Source of the DNA: an uncultured Acidimicrobiaceae bacterium
GTDB lineage: Bacteria; Actinomycetota; Acidimicrobiia; Acidimicrobiales; Poriferisodalaceae
Direction of reading: 5' to 3'
NCBI GenBank assembly: GCA_913020735.1
Contig: CAJWBN010000008.1
Location: 1-36,605 of the forward strand
DNA length: 36,605 bases
In this document: in pieces, positions 27,762-36,605 of the stretch
Numbering within the stretch: the stretch's first letter is position 1
Layout: every line of letters starts with the position of its first letter
Position numbers and translations under genes: made by a program
The notes under the pieces: generated by a model
Seen by the model: only the letters and a program-made list of their open reading frames with translations
Databases searched by the model: none
What the model was told of the DNA's origin: nothing

Positions 27762-29000
27762 CTACCTTGCCTGCTCTATCGACATAGCTTGAGCGTCCAC
27801 CTTTGTTCTATACACACTGGCTGAAACTATCCCCACAATCACAACGACCAACCCCATAGATATCAAGGTCTTTCTGAGCCCAAAGTTGTCAGCGCATATC
27901 CCAAGAGGCAAAGCCGCTACACCAAAGAGGTTGAAACCCAACTGAAGCAGGGATTGCATTCGACCGTGATACGCCGCCTCGCTGCTAGCTAATGTCAACG
28001 TCGCATTCATGGACTGAAAGGCCGCAGTTGCGGCGCCAAGGCCAAACATAACAACCATCGCGACCCCAAATGATGGAGCTGCACCCAGAGCGGCAATACC
28101 GACCCCAAATCCAACAACCGCCGAATTGTGAATTTTCCAGGCAACATTTCCTCTAGCTCTACCCGCTATGGCAAGGGCGGCCGAAAGGCCTCCCACTGCC
28201 CCAACTGCTGATAGCCACGCGTATCCGGTGTTGCCTGAAGAAAACAGATCCTCTGACACACTCGGCAGAAATGCAACGTACGGAAAGCCGAAGAACAAAG
28301 CAAAGGCCGAAGTCATCAGTAGTAGCGGAACTGGCCACGTTGCAAACCCATATCTAATTCCGTCAAGGAGGTCAGTGCCAGCTGAGGGTGCAGGTGACTT
28401 CGATTGCGGGTGACCCACAGGCAAGGAAACAAAGAAGAGCGCACTCGAAGCCGTAATCGCACTACTAACCCAGTAGACAGCGCCGATACCAAGAGTGGGG
28501 AGACCCAAGAAAACGCCGGCTATAACTGGCCCGATAACTCTGTTCAGGTTCATCGAGATCTGCGACAGGACGATGCCATTCGCCAAACGGCTAGGCCCCA
28601 CAAGCTCAGCAGTAAAGGCCATTCTGGCCGGCAATAAACCGCTGAATCCAGCAGATTGAATCGCAGATGCCACTAACAACATCCAAAAGGTGACGAAATT
28701 GAACTGGACGGCTACCGCTATCCATAACGAGGAAGCGAAAAGTAGGCCTGTCGAAATCATCAGCATCCGGCGCTTCGGAAACCGGTCTGCTGCTACTCCA
28801 CCAAGCGGAGTTGTGATTAACCCTGTCAACCCAAACGCCAGCGTCACCGCACCTAATGCAGCATTGCTACCTTCAAGGTCTTTTGCAAGCGCTCCGCGTG
28901 CAACCATTTGGGCGAAGATTGCGAGGGAGAACAGGTAGCCGCCAGCCCACAAACGCCGAAATGAAGGGATGGACAAACTCTCGAAGGTAGCCCCACTCAT
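27762..29000 (-). CDS. MFS transporter
   Basis: ~12 hydrophobic segments; GGVAADRFPKRRMLMISTGLLFASSL MFS loop motif. Confidence 0.9.
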   Translation of the reverse strand: MSGATFESLSIPSFRRLWAGGYLFSLAIFAQMVARGALAKDLEGSNAALGAVTLAFGLTGLITTPLGGVAADRFPKRRMLMISTGLLFASSLWIAVAVQFNFVTFWMLLVASAIQSAGFSGLLPARMAFTAELVGPSRLANGIVLSQISMNLNRVIGPVIAGVFLGLPTLGIGAVYWVSSAITASSALFFVSLPVGHPQSKSPAPSAGTDLLDGIRYGFATWPVPLLLMTSAFALFFGFPYVAFLPSVSEDLFSSGNTGYAWLSAVGAVGGLSAALAIAGRARGNVAWKIHNSAVVGFGVGIAALGAAPSFGVAMVVMFGLGAATAAFQSMNATLTLASSEAAYHGRMQSLLQLGFNLFGVAALPLGICADNFGLRKTLISMGLVVVIVGIVSASVYRTKVDAQAMSIEQAR

Positions 29001-29015
29001 CGTCGGGGCTTGGCG

Positions 29016-30851
29016 TTACTCAAATGCACTGAGGTCGCGAACAGCTCCCTTATCTGCGCTGGTAGCCATCAACCCATATGCTTTCAAAGCAGTAGAAACC
29101 TTGCGCGGTCGCTGCATCTCAGGCTTCCAACCCATTTCATCTTGGAATTTACGGCGTTCTACCAGTTGGCTTTCAGATACATCAAGACGGATTGATCGGT
29201 TCGGAATATCGATGTGAATAATGTCGCCGTCTCTAACTAGTCCTATGGTGCCGCCCGCGGCAGCTTCCGGCGAAACATGACCGATAGAAAGTCCAGAAGT
29301 ACCTCCCGAGAACCTTCCATCAGTCAGCAGGGCACAAGCCTTACCAAGCCCTTTCGATTTCAGGTATGAAGTTGGGTACAACATTTCTTGCATACCAGGC
29401 CCGCCACGCGGTCCTTCATAGCGCACCACCACGACAGACCCCGCTACCACCTTGTCATTCAAAATGTGATCGACAGCCTCATCTTGACTTTCAACCACGT
29501 GGGCAGTTCCCGTAAAGACCAGATTCGAATCATCTACCCCAGCCGTCTTTACAACACAACCATCTTCAGCCAGGTTGCCATATAGAACAGCGAGCCCGCC
29601 GTCGGCACTATAAGCATGTTCGACTGAACGGATGCAGCCGTTTTGGCGATCAAGATCTAGTTTCTTGTAGCGCTCATCTTGACTAAAGGCCACCTGAGTA
29701 GGAATCCCTGCTGGACCCGCTCGATAGAAGGTGTGTAAATCTGCATCGTCATTTGTCGCAACGTCATACTTTGCCAACGCTTCGGACAGGCTCGGTTCAT
29801 GAACCGTTGGGACCTGACTGTTGAGCAATCCAGCTCGATCCAGCTCAGCCAGGATCGCCATCACTCCCCCAGCGCGATGCACATCTTCAACGTGATACAA
29901 CTCCGTCGCCGGCGCTACCTTACAAACATTGGGAACCTGTTTCGAAAGCCTGTCAATGTCCGACATGGTGAAGTCAACTCCACCTTCCTGCGCTGCAGCC
30001 AAAAGGTGCAAGATGGTGTTAGTGGAGCCACCCATAGCAATATCGAGACACATCGCATTCTCGAAAGCGGCAAAACTTGCGACATTCCTAGGGAGAACAG
30101 AATCATCGTCGTCTCCGTAATATCGACCGCAAAGTTCCACCGCTAGACGTCCCGCTCTCAGAAATAACTCTCTTCGATCTGCGTGGGTTGCCACAACCGT
30201 TCCATTACCTGGAAGAGAAAGCCCTAAAGCTTCCGTTAAGCAGTTCATTGAGTTAGCGGTAAACATGCCTGAACATGAGCCGCATGTCGGGCAGCCAGAG
30301 CGCTCCATTTCAGCTACGTCTTCATCACTCACAGATTCATCTGCGGCAACGATCATGACGTTAATTAAGTCGACTTTGTTTTCAGCCAGCTTTGTTTTCC
30401 CAGCCTCCATTGGTCCGCCAGAAACGAAAACTGTCGGAATGTTCAAGCGCATAGCGGCGTTGAGCATCCCGGGAGTTATCTTGTCGCAGTTGCTGATACA
30501 TACCATCGCGTCAGCGCAGTGCGCCTCGACCATGTATTCAACCGAATCAGCAATCAAGTCTCGACTCGGGAGACTGTAAAGCATGCCGTCATGACCCATT
30601 GCAATACCATCATCTACTGCGATGGTATTGAACTCTTTCGCAACTCCGCCTGCTGCCTCAATTTCACGGGCTACTAGCTGACCCATGTCTTTCAAGTGCA
30701 CATGCCCTGGAACGAACTGGGTAAATGAGTTTGCTACCGCGATAATTGGTTTGTGAAAATCTTCATCTGTCATCCCGGTGGCGCGCCAAAGAGCCCGAGC
30801 GCCGGCCATGTTCCGGCCGGCAGTGGATGTCGCTGAACGATACTGAGGCAT
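29016..30851 (-). CDS. ilvD: Dihydroxy-acid dehydratase
   Basis: [74 protein letters not shown]. Confidence 0.97.
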   Translation of the reverse strand: MPQYRSATSTAGRNMAGARALWRATGMTDEDFHKPIIAVANSFTQFVPGHVHLKDMGQLVAREIEAAGGVAKEFNTIAVDDGIAMGHDGMLYSLPSRDLIADSVEYMVEAHCADAMVCISNCDKITPGMLNAAMRLNIPTVFVSGGPMEAGKTKLAENKVDLINVMIVAADESVSDEDVAEMERSGCPTCGSCSGMFTANSMNCLTEALGLSLPGNGTVVATHADRRELFLRAGRLAVELCGRYYGDDDDSVLPRNVASFAAFENAMCLDIAMGGSTNTILHLLAAAQEGGVDFTMSDIDRLSKQVPNVCKVAPATELYHVEDVHRAGGVMAILAELDRAGLLNSQVPTVHEPSLSEALAKYDVATNDDADLHTFYRAGPAGIPTQVAFSQDERYKKLDLDRQNGCIRSVEHAYSADGGLAVLYGNLAEDGCVVKTAGVDDSNLVFTGTAHVVESQDEAVDHILNDKVVAGSVVVVRYEGPRGGPGMQEMLYPTSYLKSKGLGKACALLTDGRFSGGTSGLSIGHVSPEAAAGGTIGLVRDGDIIHIDIPNRSIRLDVSESQLVERRKFQDEMGWKPEMQRPRKVSTALKAYGLMATSADKGAVRDLSAFE

Positions 30852-30907
30852 ACTTTAATTCTAGAACCTTGGCGGGCTTGACGGGCTTAAATGTTCTCCT
30901 TCGGTCA

Positions 30908-31312
30908 CTAGCTTTGATTATTTAGAGCTTCACTCAGTAGTTCCAGAAATCGCCGAAAAGCCGGGTAATAAAGCCAGTAGGCAGCTCGATCCCCTGTCCT
31001 AGTTAGTGCTTCACCACGATTAATAATCCCCGTGAAATCAGCTCGAGCTTTGGGGTTAACAAGAATCTTTTTCCAGGCCCAACAGGGAGCATCAAAACCA
31101 AACTCTCCTTCGCCGTATTCTTCTTTTCCTTCGATTTTGGTTACTGAAACTAGAGCACCGGTATCAAAGGTAAAGCGAACAGACTTATCATCGACTCCTA
31201 GCCGGAAGGCACCCGTCCAAAATCTCGTTGCCTGCCGAAAGGCTTCGTCCGAGCTGCAAGTATCGCCAACTCGGACAGCAGCCCGAATCACAACACTCGC
31301 TGTCGAGTTCAC
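30908..31312 (-). CDS. SCP2 sterol-binding-domain-like small protein
   Basis: SVRFTFDTGALVSVTKIEGKEEYGEG...PCWAWKKILVNPKARADFTGIINRGEALTRTGDRAAY; ATGA-type overlap with the upstream SDR stop. Confidence 0.6.
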   Translation of the reverse strand: MNSTASVVIRAAVRVGDTCSSDEAFRQATRFWTGAFRLGVDDKSVRFTFDTGALVSVTKIEGKEEYGEGEFGFDAPCWAWKKILVNPKARADFTGIINRGEALTRTGDRAAYWLYYPAFRRFLELLSEALNNQS

Positions 31313-32073
31313 GACATCCGCATTCCATTGCTTATCGCCATAGTTTGACCCGTCATTCCCGAAGACTCATCGCCACCGAGATAAACGGCCAGGTTCGCTA
31401 TCTCATCAGGCGAAAGGATGCGGCCCATAGGCGTCCTCTTGGCCAATTGTTTTCGGAGTTCCTCAGATTCGGCTCCGACCAGGTCAGCAAATCCGTCAAG
31501 CATAGGTGTGTCTACGAAACCAGGACAGATGGCATTGCACGTAACACCGCTTGAGGCCAACTCGAGAGCCATGCACCGCGTCAGCCCAACCGTTCCATGT
31601 TTCGAAGCGTTGTAGGGAGCCTGGCCCGGTGATTCGAAAAGTCCAGCGGTTGAAGCAATATTGACAATGCTCCCACGCTGTCTATCAATCATTCCGCTCA
31701 GGAATGCCTGACTCACACGGACAACACCCACAACGTTCACTTCGTAAAGAAGGGAGTATGTTTCTGGCTTGATGTCAATGAAACGGCCTGCTGCATGAAT
31801 ACCGGCATTATTGACGACGATGTCCGCTCCGCCTAGTTCCTGATGGACAAAAGCGGCCATTGCATCGACAGAATCGCCTTCCGAAACATCGCAGGCTATT
31901 GGGAGAACGCTTCCCGGAGGTGCTTCTGCAGCTGTCGCCTCTAGGTCCTCAAATTGCCTGCTGGTGATGACGCATTGGGCCCCTTCTTTGGCGTAAGCCA
32001 AAGCTATAGCCCTACCTATACCTCGTCCGCCGCCAGTTATGACTGCGCGTTTGCCCTTTAGTCTTTCGCTCAT
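31309..32073 (-). CDS. SDR family oxidoreductase
   Basis: KRAVITGGGRGIGRAIALAYAKEGA, VVNNAGIHAAG, NIASTAG...YNASKHGTVGLTR. Confidence 0.95.
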   Translation of the reverse strand: MSERLKGKRAVITGGGRGIGRAIALAYAKEGAQCVITSRQFEDLEATAAEAPPGSVLPIACDVSEGDSVDAMAAFVHQELGGADIVVNNAGIHAAGRFIDIKPETYSLLYEVNVVGVVRVSQAFLSGMIDRQRGSIVNIASTAGLFESPGQAPYNASKHGTVGLTRCMALELASSGVTCNAICPGFVDTPMLDGFADLVGAESEELRKQLAKRTPMGRILSPDEIANLAVYLGGDESSGMTGQTMAISNGMRMS

Positions 32074-32109
32074 TCTTTTGTTCTTCCTGTGTTACGGAGA
32101 TTAAGACCG

Positions 32110-32613
32110 TTATCCCGGAACGGACATTGTCTGACCGACCTGGTCCGGGATCTCTAACTCACTATGACTTTTCCAAATTTCTCCCAAACGAAGAAATGCG
32201 CTGTCTTCCATTTCCGAGACTCGACGAGTCTCCTCTGACACATGAAGCGACATCACTTCACACGTAGCTGCGACAAAATCTTCATCCGAGTTCCACATGA
32301 CTTGAATCGCGTGTATCCGTTTTCGATCGAATCCCAAAAGTTGGGTGGTAACTCTCAAGTTTGCACCTTCTTGGACTTCACGCAGATAGGTCACATGATT
32401 CTGGGCTGAGAAGGTGGTTACGTGATGAACGTCGCGGTGCGCTCGGCCGAGCCCAATGAAGTCCATCCAAGTTTCAATGGCGTCATCGAAACAGACCAGA
32501 TAGAAGCCTGCGTTGAAATGACCGTTGAAGTCGATCCACTCAGGCTTAACCACGGCCCCATATCCATCGAAAGGTCCCTGCGCCTTATCCAAGCTCCGAT
32601 CTTGGCTCACCAT
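32110..32613 (-). CDS. Hot-dog thioesterase, probable betainyl-CoA thioesterase (CdhB-like)
   Basis: VVKPEWIDFNGHFNAGFYLVCFDDAIETWMDFIGL...HVTYLREVQEGANLRVTTQLLGFDRKRIHAIQVM resembles the thioesterases linked to carnitine dehydrogenase. Confidence 0.75.
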   Translation of the reverse strand: MVSQDRSLDKAQGPFDGYGAVVKPEWIDFNGHFNAGFYLVCFDDAIETWMDFIGLGRAHRDVHHVTTFSAQNHVTYLREVQEGANLRVTTQLLGFDRKRIHAIQVMWNSDEDFVAATCEVMSLHVSEETRRVSEMEDSAFLRLGEIWKSHSELEIPDQVGQTMSVPG

Positions 32614-32745
32614 CTCACCTCAGTCTCTAATACCATCGGCCTTTAGCCGTTCTAACAATTTCCTCTTGTCTTCATTTAGCACGATTAAACCAAGAAGACA
32701 GAGTTAGATTGAGTGAATAACCGGCTGTCCGAAGAAACGACCGAT

Positions 32746-33897
32746 ATGCGATTTACCCCAACCGAGCTAACTAAACAAGAATTAGAACTTCAAGGAGAGG
32801 TTCGAGATTTTCTCCTTGAGGAGCTGCCACCAGGCTCACATGAGCCTTGCCTCGGAATGGCTGCCCGAAAAAACAAAGAGTTTTCACTGAAGATGGCAGA
32901 CCGAGGTTGGGTCGGCATGGCCCTACCTACAGAATGGGGTGGATCGGACCGCACCGCTGTTGACCGCTTCATCGTCGTAGAAGAGATGCTTCGGTGGGGT
33001 GCGCCAGTGGGTCACCATTGGGTAGCGGACCGACAAACAGGAAACGTGATCCTCAAATTCGGCACAGAAGAACAGCGAGAACGATTTCTTCCTGCGATCT
33101 GCCGAGGTGAGCTCGGGTTCTCAATCGGAATGAGCGAACCAGACAGCGGTTCTGACTTGGCCTCCGTAAGCACGAAAGCGGAAGCAACAACAGGCGGTTG
33201 GATTATAAACGGAACAAAAATATGGACATCCGGCGCCCACGAGAATGACTGGTTTGTATGCCTTTTGCGCACCTCACCGCTGGAGGATGGCAATAAGCAC
33301 GCCGGATTGTCCCAGTTTCTGATCGACTTAAAATCACCCGGACTGGAAATTAGCCCCATCCCGTTTCTTGACGGATCACATCATTTCAACGAAGTTACCT
33401 TCAACGAAGTATTTGTTCCCGAAACTAACGTTGTCGGTGACCTCGGAATGGGCTGGCACCAGAACACCACCGAGATGGCCTACGAGAGGGGCGGCCCGGA
33501 TCGCTGGCTCTCCCCATTCTCGACAGTCGAACAGTTACTCCGCGAGGCGCGCGGCACAGATTTAGAGCCGGTAGTCAGTGACTTATTCGGTGAACTCATT
33601 GCTAGGTGGTGGGGAATCCGCAACCTATCTCTCTCAGTTGCGAGGCTCATCGATACCGGCGAAGCTCCTTCAGTTGAATCATCTTTGGTCAAAGAGATGG
33701 GAACACGATTCGAACAAGAGGTAATCGAAAAACTGGTCCATCTAATAGACCTCGAATATTCGCCTGACTCAGATTCTTTGTTCGAAAGACTGTTAGCGCA
33801 ATGTGTGGTCACGTTTCCGGGCAACACAATTAGGGGCGGGACTATAGAGATCCTTCGCTCGGTCGCTTCCAAAGGGTTGAAAGGACTACCAGCATGA
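32746..33897 (+). CDS. Acyl-CoA dehydrogenase (probable alpha subunit of a heteromeric pair)
   Basis: GMSEPDSGSDLASV, GTKIWTSGAHENDWFV. GTG alternative start at 32713. Ends in a 4-nt overlap with the next ACAD. Confidence 0.92.
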   Translation: MRFTPTELTKQELELQGEVRDFLLEELPPGSHEPCLGMAARKNKEFSLKMADRGWVGMALPTEWGGSDRTAVDRFIVVEEMLRWGAPVGHHWVADRQTGNVILKFGTEEQRERFLPAICRGELGFSIGMSEPDSGSDLASVSTKAEATTGGWIINGTKIWTSGAHENDWFVCLLRTSPLEDGNKHAGLSQFLIDLKSPGLEISPIPFLDGSHHFNEVTFNEVFVPETNVVGDLGMGWHQNTTEMAYERGGPDRWLSPFSTVEQLLREARGTDLEPVVSDLFGELIARWWGIRNLSLSVARLIDTGEAPSVESSLVKEMGTRFEQEVIEKLVHLIDLEYSPDSDSLFERLLAQCVVTFPGNTIRGGTIEILRSVASKGLKGLPA

Positions 33898-34973
33898 GTG
33901 ATGTTTCCGAGGTAGATCCCCTAATCACCGATACTGCAGACCGGCTCTTCTCCCAAGTGTGCGATCACGAGTCAATCCAAAAGGCTGAAGCAGACGGCCA
34001 GGCTTCAGACATTTGGAGCGCCTTCGCCGACACTGGGTTTCCCTGGATATCAATCAGCGAGGAGTCTGGGGGTTCCGGAGGGACCTTGTTGGACGCCCTA
34101 GAAGTACTTCGTTTAGTCGGATATCACGCGGCACCAATTCCTGCCGCGGAGACCGGTATTCTCGGCGGATGGCTAATGTCCAAAGCTGGACTAGAGCTAC
34201 CATCAGGAATCGTTACCGTCCTTCCAAATGGCAGCCAAGGGCTTGCAGTAGAACGAACAGGTGACCGTCTAACCATAAGCGGCCGCGGCCTGCGTGTCCC
34301 TTGGGCCCGCGTCGCCGAAACCATAGTGGTGCCTTTAGAGATTGACGGCCAGACCTTCGCCGCTGCGATCGACTCAAGTGAATGCCAGATTAGCCGCATG
34401 ACCAACATGGCCGGAGAGCCCAGAGATACCGTCGACTTCGAGAATGTCGACGTTTTTGCTGCAGTCTTACCTTCAGAAATCAACCTTGAAACATTTCGCT
34501 TCCGGGGTGCCTTATCGAGAACAGCGTTGATGGCAGGTGCTATTGAAAAAATGAGTCAACTAACGGTCTCGTACACGAATGACCGTGTTCAGTTCGGTCG
34601 CCCTGTCGCCAAATTTCAAGCTGTCCAACAGCATCTGGTCTGGGGGGCACAAGACGCTGCGCTTGCTCGAATGGCCGCAGAGTCCGCTGGCCGCGAAGCC
34701 AATAGGGGCCCGGCATTATTCGAAATTGCTGCCGCAAAATTGATCGCAAATCAGGCAGCCGCCCGGGCAACAAAAGCTTGTCACCAAGCTCACGGAGCAA
34801 TGGGCATGACACAGGAGTACCCGCTTCACCATCTGAGTCGGCGCCTTTGGTCTTGGCGTAAAGAATACGGTGGAGACGCTGAGTGGAGTTCCTGGCTAGG
34901 GCGTGTTGCCGTAGCTCAGGATGCCGACGGGCTTTACCCGTTGATAACTGGCGGGTCAGCCGTTTTAAGCTGA
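33894..34973 (+). CDS. Acyl-CoA dehydrogenase-like protein (probable beta subunit of a heteromeric pair)
   Basis: Degenerate N-terminal half; C-terminal DRVQFGRPVAKFQAVQQHLVWGAQDAALARMAAE...HQAHGAMGMTQEYPLHHLSRRLWSWR. Confidence 0.9.
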   Translation: MSDVSEVDPLITDTADRLFSQVCDHESIQKAEADGQASDIWSAFADTGFPWISISEESGGSGGTLLDALEVLRLVGYHAAPIPAAETGILGGWLMSKAGLELPSGIVTVLPNGSQGLAVERTGDRLTISGRGLRVPWARVAETIVVPLEIDGQTFAAAIDSSECQISRMTNMAGEPRDTVDFENVDVFAAVLPSEINLETFRFRGALSRTALMAGAIEKMSQLTVSYTNDRVQFGRPVAKFQAVQQHLVWGAQDAALARMAAESAGREANRGPALFEIAAAKLIANQAAARATKACHQAHGAMGMTQEYPLHHLSRRLWSWRKEYGGDAEWSSWLGRVAVAQDADGLYPLITGGSAVLS

Positions 34974-35023
34974 GGGTCACGCCTTTAGTCGCAACAACCG
35001 CCGATCAGACCTAGCATCAGGAC

Positions 35024-35824
35024 ATGACTGAATTCGGTGTATATGGCGATTTACATGTTTCGATAGAGGGACACGTTGCAACGGCGGAAATACGACGCCC
35101 TCCAAACAACTTCTTCGACCTCGAGCTAATTGATGGCTTAGTTTCGTCCTTTACCGACCTTGACCAAGAGGATGCCTGCAGGGCAATCGTTCTTTGCGCA
35201 GAAGGTAAGAACTTCTGCGCCGGCGCACAATTCCACAATGACGGCAGTAGAGGCGGTGAAATTACCGCCAAGAACCCAGATGGCTCAGCGCGTCATCTTT
35301 ATGACGCTGCATTCGATCTTTTCAGTTGCAAGACTCCAGTCGTCGCCGCAATTCAAGGAGCGGCCGTCGGGGGTGGTCTGGGAGTTGCATGCTTTGCTGA
35401 CTTTCGAGTCGCCGCCCCAGAAGCTCGCTTCACCGCAAACTTTGCACGTCTCGGGTTCCATCATGGATTTGGATTAACAGTTACTCTGCCTTCGCTAGTT
35501 GGCCAACAAAAGGCTTTGGAACTTCTGTACACCGGGGCTCGAATCAAAGGCGAAGAAGCAGCTGAGATCGGACTAGTGGATAAATTGGCCCCGCTTTCTG
35601 ATCTCCGTGCCGCCGCTAACGACCTGGCGGTTGAGATAGCAACTTCAGCACCACTCGCTGTCGAATCAATCCGAGAGACAATGCGGGGGCATCTTCCGAA
35701 CGCTATAAGACTTGCGACTGACCGCGAAAAGGAAGAACAAGATCGATTACGCACCACAGACGACTGGAAGGAAGGAGTCAACGCTATGAATGAGCGTCGC
35801 CTCCCATCTTTCTCGAGAAAATAG
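35024..35824 (+). CDS. Enoyl-CoA hydratase/isomerase family protein
   Basis: RPPNNFFDLELIDGL, GKNFCAGAQF, GAAVGGGLGVACFADFRVAAPEARF. Confidence 0.93.
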   Translation: MTEFGVYGDLHVSIEGHVATAEIRRPPNNFFDLELIDGLVSSFTDLDQEDACRAIVLCAEGKNFCAGAQFHNDGSRGGEITAKNPDGSARHLYDAAFDLFSCKTPVVAAIQGAAVGGGLGVACFADFRVAAPEARFTANFARLGFHHGFGLTVTLPSLVGQQKALELLYTGARIKGEEAAEIGLVDKLAPLSDLRAAANDLAVEIATSAPLAVESIRETMRGHLPNAIRLATDREKEEQDRLRTTDDWKEGVNAMNERRLPSFSRK

Positions 35825-35848
35825 AAAGCCACCGGGAAGAACATTGTT

Positions 35849-36605
35849 ATGAGTGACCTCAACGAAGATGATATTCGCTCTGCTCTCGACATGGTCCTCG
35901 AACGACGTAACGCTGACACTCGGCTAACCACTATGGGGGCAGGGTCTGACGACCTTGATGCCGGTCGCAGGTATCTCGCTAGCACGGTGACTAAAGGATG
36001 GCATGTTCCGGCTTGGCCCTCCGAACATGGAGGCAGGAATGCTTCTGCGAGTCAGAACGCACTCATCGGCCGTGTATTGCGAGAATTCATAGTCCCTGAC
36101 CTTTACCCATTCGCGATTGGGCTAGGTATGGTCGGCCCAGCCTTATTGGCTCACGGCACCCAAAGCCAGCAAAACGAATGGCTCAGACCAATAGCTTCGG
36201 GTGCATCAATTTGGTGCCAGATGTTCTCAGAACCCGAAGCTGGTTCGGATCTCGCCAACGTTGCCCTGCAAGCCAAACAGGACGGCGAAGAATGGATCCT
36301 CGAAGGACAGAAGACTTGGACTAGTAGGGCAATGTGGGCTGATTGGGCAATTTGCCTCGCTAGGACTGACCCTGGGCAACCAAAACATAAAGGCCTAACA
36401 ATGTTTGCCCTACCAATGTCACTTCCCGGAGTCCAAATTCGACCCTTAATGCAAATGAATCGAGATGCTCACTTCAGCGAAGTATTTGTTGACGATGCTC
36501 GCCTCAAGGATGAATGGCGGGTAGGCGAAGTTGGAGAAGGGTGGCGGGTCGCCATGACAGTACTGGCACACGAACGCGCCGGTGGAGGGAGCCGCGGCGG
36601 CGGTG
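35849..36605 (+). CDS. Acyl-CoA dehydrogenase, truncated by window end
   Basis: ATG 35849 MSDLNEDDIRSALDMVLERRNADTR...WCQMFSEPEAGSDLANVALQAKQDGEEWILEGQKTWTSRAMWADWAICLARTDP..., open to the window end; absent from the ORF track because no stop is reached. Confidence 0.9.
   Translation, partial: MSDLNEDDIRSALDMVLERRNADTRLTTMGAGSDDLDAGRRYLASTVTKGWHVPAWPSEHGGRNASASQNALIGRVLREFIVPDLYPFAIGLGMVGPALLAHGTQSQQNEWLRPIASGASIWCQMFSEPEAGSDLANVALQAKQDGEEWILEGQKTWTSRAMWADWAICLARTDPGQPKHKGLTMFALPMSLPGVQIRPLMQMNRDAHFSEVFVDDARLKDEWRVGEVGEGWRVAMTVLAHERAGGGSRGGG

Noticed and set aside
34540-34980. Antisense ORF 34540..34980 (-)
   Set aside because: Fully overlaps a well-supported ACAD on the plus strand; the Arg/Leu/Pro-rich translation is typical of spurious shadow ORFs.
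35461-35985. 174-aa antisense ORF (-)
   Set aside because: Shadow of the enoyl-CoA hydratase and the start of the next ACAD; Ser/Arg-rich with no motif.
1-36605. tRNA/rRNA genes, CRISPR arrays, transposases or att sites
   Set aside because: None recognised by eye. No selA/B/C/D was seen in the window, so the Sec machinery must be sought elsewhere.

Overview
36.6 kb bacterial contig window, actinobacteria-like by gene content (inference only). It is packed with acyl-CoA, fatty-acid and small-molecule catabolism genes. These include five acyl-CoA dehydrogenases (one cut by the window end), two enoyl-CoA hydratases, two MaoC-type dehydratases, a fused CaiB/BaiF CoA-transferase, an acyl-CoA ligase, SDRs, alpha/beta hydrolases, a penicillin acylase, an O-acetylhomoserine sulfhydrylase-like enzyme, IlvD and an MFS transporter. 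There is a gamma-butyrobetaine hydroxylase / BKACE / L-carnitine dehydrogenase operon, with a probable betainyl-CoA thioesterase about 8 kb away. There is also a molybdopterin oxidoreductase beside a divergent DHPS-like protein. The main observation is two separate minus-strand genes that the ORF track splits or truncates at an in-frame TGA. Both read through as redox proteins with TGA at a catalytic CxxC cysteine: an AhpD/CMD-like protein with C-F-Y-[TGA]-T-A-A-H (CxxU) and a DsbA/FrnE-like protein with [TGA]-P-W-C (UxxC). In each, a stem-loop follows the TGA with a 5-nt apical loop (CGUGC / CGGGC) starting exactly 25 nt after it and G at loop position 2. This fits bacterial SECIS elements, so I call two selenoprotein genes. 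No tRNA, rRNA, CRISPR array or transposase was recognised. The first ~250 bp are GC-rich and low-complexity and may be an assembly artefact.
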